From Brevibacillus reuszeri (GTDB taxonomy: Bacteria > Bacillota > Bacilli > Brevibacillales > Brevibacillaceae), in the NCBI RefSeq assembly GCF_002897295.1, contig NZ_BEXF01000007.1, positions 1 through 64,000 of the forward strand: a stretch of 64,000 nucleotides of DNA, read 5' to 3'. Positions 59,851 through 64,000 of this stretch are shown in pieces. Under the pieces are notes generated by a model. That model searched no databases. It was not told the DNA's origin and saw nothing but the letters and a program-made list of their open reading frames with translations. The number at the start of each line of letters is the position of its first letter. Positions within the stretch are counted from its first letter, which is position 1. Position numbers and translations under genes: made by a program.

Positions 59851-60666
59851 TTACGCGTCCGTCGACTCTGACAAATTCAAGTAATGCTGGAGTTCCTCGT
59901 AAAAAGTTGGATTGCAGGCCATGACACTGCTTTTTTGGTCATATGGCAACGGCTCTCCCATCATGTTGGTCACGCGGCCTCCCGCTTCCTCCACAATGAT
60001 TCGTCCTGCTCCAAAATCCCACGCATTGAGCGAGAGGCTGACATAGCCATCCAGCCGTCCAGCAGCAACATAGGACATTTCCAGTGCTGCACTGCCCAGC
60101 AAACGCATCCCGCGTACTTTTCCAGCCAGCTTTTTTACAATCAGGTCAATACCCATCTGCTCGGCGCGCTTGTTCCAAAACACGCTTGTGCATAGAATAG
60201 CTTCCTCCAGACTCACAGTCCTGTCCAGATGAAGGGGACGGTCATTGAGAAATGCTCCCTCTCCCTTGACTGCGTAAAAAAGCTCGTCTCTGGATGGATC
60301 GTAAACGGCTCCGACGAGTCCCTCACCCTTATGGTAAACGGCAATGGAAACGGCAAAATTGATTTGCTGATGGACAAAATTAGTGGTGCCATCTATCGGA
60401 TCAATGACCCACAGCGTATCGTAATTTCTGTAATCCTCGGCAAAGGTACTTTCTTCACCCAAGATACCGTGATCGGGAAAACGCTTCAGAATCATATCGA
60501 TCACATGCTTCTCCACTTCTTTATCTACAGCTGTGACAAGATCGGAGGCAGATGTTTTATACTCGACAGTAAAAGGCTCCTTCATTCGCTTCATACTCAG
60601 CTCACCCGCTGAACGGGCGCAGCTCAGAGTCAGCTCTTTTAGCGCCGCCAGTGTTGATGCTTGCAC
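59851..60666 (-). CDS. Inositol monophosphatase family phosphatase (SuhB-like)
   Basis: A 271-residue Mg2+-dependent phosphatase, paralogous to the gene at 12783. The metal site is complete: GEEST (Glu), DPIDGTTNFVH and the C-terminal NAWDFGAGRIIVEEAGG with the third Asp. It is closer to classical inositol monophosphatase than the first copy. The frame opens at 60687, but GGGTGG lies eight bases before the GTG at 60666. Single-gene unit with its own terminator. Confidence 0.9.
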   Translation of the reverse strand: MQASTLAALKELTLSCARSAGELSMKRMKEPFTVEYKTSASDLVTAVDKEVEKHVIDMILKRFPDHGILGEESTFAEDYRNYDTLWVIDPIDGTTNFVHQQINFAVSIAVYHKGEGLVGAVYDPSRDELFYAVKGEGAFLNDRPLHLDRTVSLEEAILCTSVFWNKRAEQMGIDLIVKKLAGKVRGMRLLGSAALEMSYVAAGRLDGYVSLSLNAWDFGAGRIIVEEAGGRVTNMMGEPLPYDQKSSVMACNPTFYEELQHYLNLSESTDA

Positions 60667-60810
60667 TCGTATCGCCACCCAAAACATGACTTTTTTTTAG
60701 TGTACCATACTTTACCTGCTGTTACACTACACCTAAATGCCTGTAGGTCTGACTTCTTGCACCCGGAAAATCATGCAATAGGTATAGGAGCTATTGATAC
60801 GAACAAAACA

Positions 60811-60849
60811 GGATGCCCCATCATCATTTTACTGACTGATGGGACATCC
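60811..60849 (-). terminator. cstA-ybdD terminator
   Basis: On the minus strand GGATGT.CCCATCA pairs with TGATGGGG.CATCC, followed by TGTTTTG. It lies about 20 bp after the ybdD stop codon. Confidence 0.7.
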
Positions 60850-60870
60850 CTTTTCTCCTTCACTTGCTTC

Positions 60871-61083
60871 TTAGCAACAGCGTGTCACGCCGCCTTTTTC
60901 ATATCGCTCTGTAAGTGCGTACATGTAATACTCTCGCTCCGTCATCGGAAATATGCCCGGAGCCGCATGTGTCACTAGCCAGTGCTGCAAATAGCGATCG
61001 TAGTCTGGCATTCCAAAAATAGTCTTGATGGCAGAGCTTACGCGGCGTAACGACTTTCGCATCGCTCTCCATTTACGCCTCAT
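60871..61083 (-). CDS. ybdD: YbdD/YjiX family protein (DUF466)
   Basis: A 70-residue protein partnering CstA-type transporters. The core FGMPDYDRYLQHWLVTHA, then MTEREYYMYALTERYEKGG, and the C-terminal CC are family hallmarks. In E. coli the CstA-YbdD and BtsT-YjiX pairs take up pyruvate, and the small partner is needed for activity. It overlaps cstA by 4 bp. The ATG at 61083 gives a basic N-terminus; the next ATG (61062) is a possible alternative. Confidence 0.9.
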   Translation of the reverse strand: MRRKWRAMRKSLRRVSSAIKTIFGMPDYDRYLQHWLVTHAAPGIFPMTEREYYMYALTERYEKGGVTRCC

Positions 61084-63170
61084 GCTACATGATGCCCTTT
61101 GCCGTCGATGAAGTCTCCTTTGGAATCGATATAAGGCGCTTCGTACAATGGGTACTTTTTACCTCGCAATATATTGATCCACAAGCGCGCACCATCGAGA
61201 ATAATTCCAATCGTGATCACCATGAAAATTGCGCACACGGCGGCGTCGATCTGGTCGTTGAGAATCATTTTTTGTGCAGCCTCAATCGTTTTTACCCCGT
61301 TTGGCAACGTTCCTGCATCGAGTGCCTTTTGGAACGCCTCTGCATGCGCCAGGAAGCCGATTTTCGGATCTGTGTGGAACAGCTTCTGCCAGCCAGCTAC
61401 GAGTGTAGCCGTCGTGAGCCACGCCATCGGGACCAGTGTAACCCACGAGTATCGTGCCTTGCCCATTTTAAAGATGAGGGTCGTTCCTACTGTAAACGCA
61501 ATCGCGGCAAGCATCTGATTCGCGATACCGAAGAGTGGCCACAGGGTATAGATGCCTCCGAGCGGGTCCATGACACCCTGGAGCAGGAAGTAACCCCAAC
61601 CGATTGTAATTAATCCAGAGCCGATCAAGTTTCCTGGAAGCCAGTTCACTTCCTTCATTTTCGGGAATACGTTGCCGAGCATATCTTGGACCATGAAGCG
61701 ACCGACACGCGTCCCCGCATCAATCGTCGTCAAAATGAAAACGGCTTCAAACAAAATCGCAAAGTGATACCAGAATGCCATCAGTGCCTTGCCGCCCAGA
61801 ATTCCGGAGAAAATGGTTGCCATCCCAATAGCAAGTGACGGTGCCCCGCCCGTTCGGGAGAGAATCGTTTTTTCCTGAATGTCATCCGCTAGCGTAGTCA
61901 GCTGATCAGGAGTGACGGTAAAGCCCCAGCTGGAAATCGTCGTCGCCGCTGCTGCTGCGTCTGCGCCAATCACGGCCCCCGGTGAGTTAATCGCAAAATA
62001 AATTCCTGGTGTAAGCACGCATGCTGCAATCATCGCCATGATCGCTACACCTGATTCCATCAGCATACCGCCGTAACCGATCAATGGAGCGTGCGATTCC
62101 TTGGCAATCATCTTCGGTGTCGTCCCTGAAGAAACGAGAGCGTGGAATCCCGACACGGCACCACAGGCGATGGTAATAAACAAGAACGGGAACAGATTAC
62201 CCGCAAATACAGGACCCGTGCCATCGATAAACTTGGTCAATGCTGGCATGTGCAGCGGCGGCAGCGTGAGTATGATACCAACCGCCAAAATGGCAATGGT
62301 TCCGACTTTCAAAAAGGAGCTGAGGTAGTCACGCGGTGCCAGCAAGAGCCATACGGGAAGCACCGACGCTACAAAACCGTACACGATAATCATCCACGCA
62401 AGCTGTACTTTGGAAAACGTAAAGGCTGGACCCCATGTTGGCGACGCAGCTACAGCCTGCCCCAGCCAGAGAGAGAAGAACAGGAGAGCCAGACCGATCA
62501 GTGACCCCTCCATGACACGCCCTGGCCTGATATAGCGCATGTACAGTCCCATCAGGATCGCGATCGGCAGCGTCATAAATATCGTAAAGGTAGCCCATGG
62601 AGATTCGGCAAGCGCATTCACAACAACCATCGCCAAAACGGCAATCAAAATAATCATGATCGCGATGATGCCGACAAGCGCTAGCGCTCCGCCAAACGGA
62701 CCGATTTCTTCTTTTGCAATTTGTCCGAGCGATTTCCCATTGCGGCGCATCGAACCAAATAGGATAATAAAGTCTTGAACCGCACCACCGATGACCACTC
62801 CGACAATGATCCAGAGTGTCCCCGGCAAATAACCCATCTGCGCAGCCAGGGTAGGTCCCACGAGTGGTCCTGCACCTGCAATCGCAGCGAAGTGATGTCC
62901 GAAGAGTACCCATTTGTTTGTGGGAACGAAGTCTTTTCCATCATTGTTGACTTCGGCTGGAGTAGCTCTCTTGTCATCGAGACCCATCAATTTTTTGGCA
63001 ATAAAACGGCTGTAAAAACGATAAGCAACGGCATAAGTGCAAATTGCAGCTGTCAATAGCCAAAATGAGTTGACGGACTCTCCACGAGTCAGAGCTATAA
63101 TTCCAAATCCAATTGCTCCTAGAGCGGCAATCCCACCCCAGATGAGGATGGAAAGAAGCCATTTCTTCAT
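61080..63170 (-). CDS. cstA: CstA family transporter (carbon starvation protein, pyruvate uptake)
   Basis: A 696-residue membrane protein with about 16 helices. The segments VPTNKWVLFGHHFAAIAGAG, PLVGPTLAAQMGYLPG and FHALVSSGTTPKMIAKESHA are highly conserved in the family. Related E. coli proteins import pyruvate and help scavenge peptides during carbon starvation. It is co-transcribed with ybdD (4-bp overlap). A cre-like site at 63308-63321, about 140 bp upstream, suggests repression by CcpA when sugars are present. Confidence 0.93.
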   Translation of the reverse strand: MKKWLLSILIWGGIAALGAIGFGIIALTRGESVNSFWLLTAAICTYAVAYRFYSRFIAKKLMGLDDKRATPAEVNNDGKDFVPTNKWVLFGHHFAAIAGAGPLVGPTLAAQMGYLPGTLWIIVGVVIGGAVQDFIILFGSMRRNGKSLGQIAKEEIGPFGGALALVGIIAIMIILIAVLAMVVVNALAESPWATFTIFMTLPIAILMGLYMRYIRPGRVMEGSLIGLALLFFSLWLGQAVAASPTWGPAFTFSKVQLAWMIIVYGFVASVLPVWLLLAPRDYLSSFLKVGTIAILAVGIILTLPPLHMPALTKFIDGTGPVFAGNLFPFLFITIACGAVSGFHALVSSGTTPKMIAKESHAPLIGYGGMLMESGVAIMAMIAACVLTPGIYFAINSPGAVIGADAAAAATTISSWGFTVTPDQLTTLADDIQEKTILSRTGGAPSLAIGMATIFSGILGGKALMAFWYHFAILFEAVFILTTIDAGTRVGRFMVQDMLGNVFPKMKEVNWLPGNLIGSGLITIGWGYFLLQGVMDPLGGIYTLWPLFGIANQMLAAIAFTVGTTLIFKMGKARYSWVTLVPMAWLTTATLVAGWQKLFHTDPKIGFLAHAEAFQKALDAGTLPNGVKTIEAAQKMILNDQIDAAVCAIFMVITIGIILDGARLWINILRGKKYPLYEAPYIDSKGDFIDGKGHHVA

Positions 63171-63307
63171 ACATGCGCCTCCTTATCTATTTCTATAAAA
63201 TTCAGGCAATTAGCCCTAGAACAAGGTATCATAAGGAAGAAGTTGTCTAAACGAATCTTGGCTGAACCGTACAAAAAAAGGCATGAGCGGTACCATTCTC
63301 GTATGAG

Positions 63308-63321
63308 TGAAAACGCATACA
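63308..63321. promoter_or_regulatory. CcpA-binding (cre) site candidate
   Basis: TGAAAACGCATACA matches the cre consensus TGWAARCGYTWNCW at 13 of 14 positions. It lies in the divergent region between cstA and the 63419 gene; carbon-starvation expression of cstA fits catabolite control. Confidence 0.65.
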
Positions 63322-63418
63322 GGACAAATCGCACTTGCTGCGATACCAAGATCTGAAACCTTTCAGCTGGTCTATCGTATAGCATATCTACAGCATTTTT
63401 CTGCTTAGGAGGGACAAG

Positions 63419-63940
63419 ATGCCATCTCGCCCCAACTCTTTCATACGTATTTGCTGGCTTGCACTTCTGGTTACGTGCTTATGCTTTTTCCCCAGCAGCT
63501 CGATTTCTACCGAGCCTACTGTTCATGATGCGCAGGCATCCTATACAGCTCTGCATAAAGGCGTGTTTCACCTCGTCAGCTACCGTCAGCACGCCCCTGT
63601 AAAAGTTTTCGTGCAAAAGCAGCAGACCCATTTTATGCCGGTCAAACAGCAAAGCACGCTATATTTGCTGCTTGCCCTTATCGTCAGCTTTTTGTTCATT
63701 GTCCAGACGAGACTAAAATGGATGATTCTGATGCCGATCAAGTACGGGTCCAAATTTGTGGACGATCTCCTCAAAGGAATGGCAAGAAAACCTGAGAGGA
63801 GAATGAATAGCAATGAGATATACAAAAAAAGAAGCAGACATGATTCAAGGAACGATCAGAGACATCAAAATTTTTTCTATCGCCCTAGTCGTAGTGGTGA
63901 TCGGGTTGTTCGCTTTGAAATACTACATCGGATAGCTTGA
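63419..63940 (+). CDS. Uncharacterised membrane-anchored protein
   Basis: A 173-residue protein, not recognised. A signal peptide or first helix (about 8-28, IRICWLALLVTCLCFFPSSS) is followed by a short outside segment, then a second helix (about 78-98, LYLLLALIVSFLFIVQTRLK) and a basic tail. After residue 128 the frame overlaps the small gene at 63813 and reads as its shadow (SRHDSRNDQRHQNFFYRPSR), so the last 45 residues are doubtful as a conserved domain. TTAGGAGGGA precedes the ATG. Confidence 0.65.
   Translation: MPSRPNSFIRICWLALLVTCLCFFPSSSISTEPTVHDAQASYTALHKGVFHLVSYRQHAPVKVFVQKQQTHFMPVKQQSTLYLLLALIVSFLFIVQTRLKWMILMPIKYGSKFVDDLLKGMARKPERRMNSNEIYKKRSRHDSRNDQRHQNFFYRPSRSGDRVVRFEILHRIA
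63813..63935 (+). CDS. Possible 40-residue membrane micropeptide
   Basis: A short ORF in another frame inside the 3' end of the 63419 gene. The peptide begins MRYTKKEADMIQGTIRDIKI (charged, amphipathic) and ends in one membrane helix (FSIALVVVVIGLFALKYYIG), a sensible layout unlike a random shadow. AGGAG lies 11 bases before the ATG, a little far. The strong terminator at 63956 follows 20 bp after its stop codon. Either frame of this stretch could be the real one. Confidence 0.5.
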   Translation: MRYTKKEADMIQGTIRDIKIFSIALVVVVIGLFALKYYIG

Positions 63941-63955
63941 ATGCATTCTATCATT

Positions 63956-63988
63956 CCTCCCTTTTCCTCTTGGATTGGGAGGGTTTTT
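63956..63988 (+). terminator. Terminator after the 63419-63940 locus
   Basis: CCTCCC (63956-63961) pairs with GGGAGG (63977-63982), followed by GTTTTTA. Confidence 0.7.
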
Positions 63989-64000
63989 ATGAGGAAAGGG

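Noticed and set aside
1..64000. rRNA, tRNA, CRISPR arrays, prophage, biosynthetic megagenes
   Set aside because: No conserved rRNA segments, tRNA-like cloverleaf with a CCA end, regularly spaced repeats or phage structural genes were recognised on either strand by eye.

Overview
The window looks like chromosomal DNA of a Gram-positive, endospore-forming member of the Bacillales, most probably Brevibacillus. This is inferred from protein character (YjcZ- and YqgQ-like proteins, CysP-type sulfate permease, TcyABC-like cystine transporter), A/G-rich Shine-Dalgarno sequences with many GTG and TTG starts, and moderate GC content. No rRNA, tRNA, CRISPR array or prophage was seen.

Layout. 1-1313: a complete IS3-family element with a -1 frameshift signal. 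1339-9266: one long minus-strand sulfate assimilation operon (sirB, sulfite reductase, a small DUF3906-like protein, a fused SUMT/HemD, cysP, cysH, sat, cysC) behind a good sigma-A promoter. 9334-12706: a minus-strand five-gene membrane operon (unknown protein, Gly/Ser-rich lipoprotein, glutathionylspermidine-synthetase-like ATP-grasp enzyme, DUF350 protein, voltage-gated-type K+ channel) behind an ECF-like promoter. 12783-16636: inositol-phosphatase-family gene, thioesterase, ilvD. 16647-21730: an RND efflux operon with its TetR regulator and two near-identical palindromic operators. 21853-28312: NlpC/P60 hydrolase, trmB, an ABC transporter, an ECF sigma/anti-sigma pair, an AAA ATPase. 28380-33013: an L,D-transpeptidase with a cytoplasmic TPR-like domain and a class A PBP with an ECF-type promoter. 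33170-38825: transketolase, small membrane protein, Nudix, DedA, YqgQ, MFS exporter. 38835-41135: an ABC-F ATPase behind a leader with a 52-codon upstream ORF and an intrinsic terminator. 41144-46988: PrcB-like protein, AEC transporter and a cystine-type ABC importer with two tandem binding proteins. 47004-49926: YjcZ peptide, an orphan terminator, a Fur-box nitroreductase, and an AT-rich pair (GNAT, APH-like kinase). 50067-55229: SagB-type oxidoreductase with divergent LysR, MocR regulator with divergent EamA exporter, and an aquaporin. 55238-58469: formaldehyde dehydrogenase, co-transcribed with the aquaporin from a sigma-54-type promoter and faced by an AcoR-like activator. 58521-63988: GH15 enzyme, second inositol-phosphatase-family gene, cstA-ybdD under a cre site, and a small membrane-protein locus.

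The genes fall into a few working units: sulfur supply (sulfate reduction, siroheme synthesis, cystine import), envelope maintenance and stress (ECF-type promoters, PBP, L,D-transpeptidase, NlpC/P60, DUF350 operon), drug and toxin handling (RND pump, ABC-F, MFS, EamA, formaldehyde detoxification), and carbon-starvation uptake (CstA). The least described pieces are the DUF350/ATP-grasp/lipoprotein/K+ channel operon and the ABC-F leader. Starts were often moved downstream of the longest reading frame because the Shine-Dalgarno sequence fits an internal codon better. Family names come from recognised motifs, without a database search.
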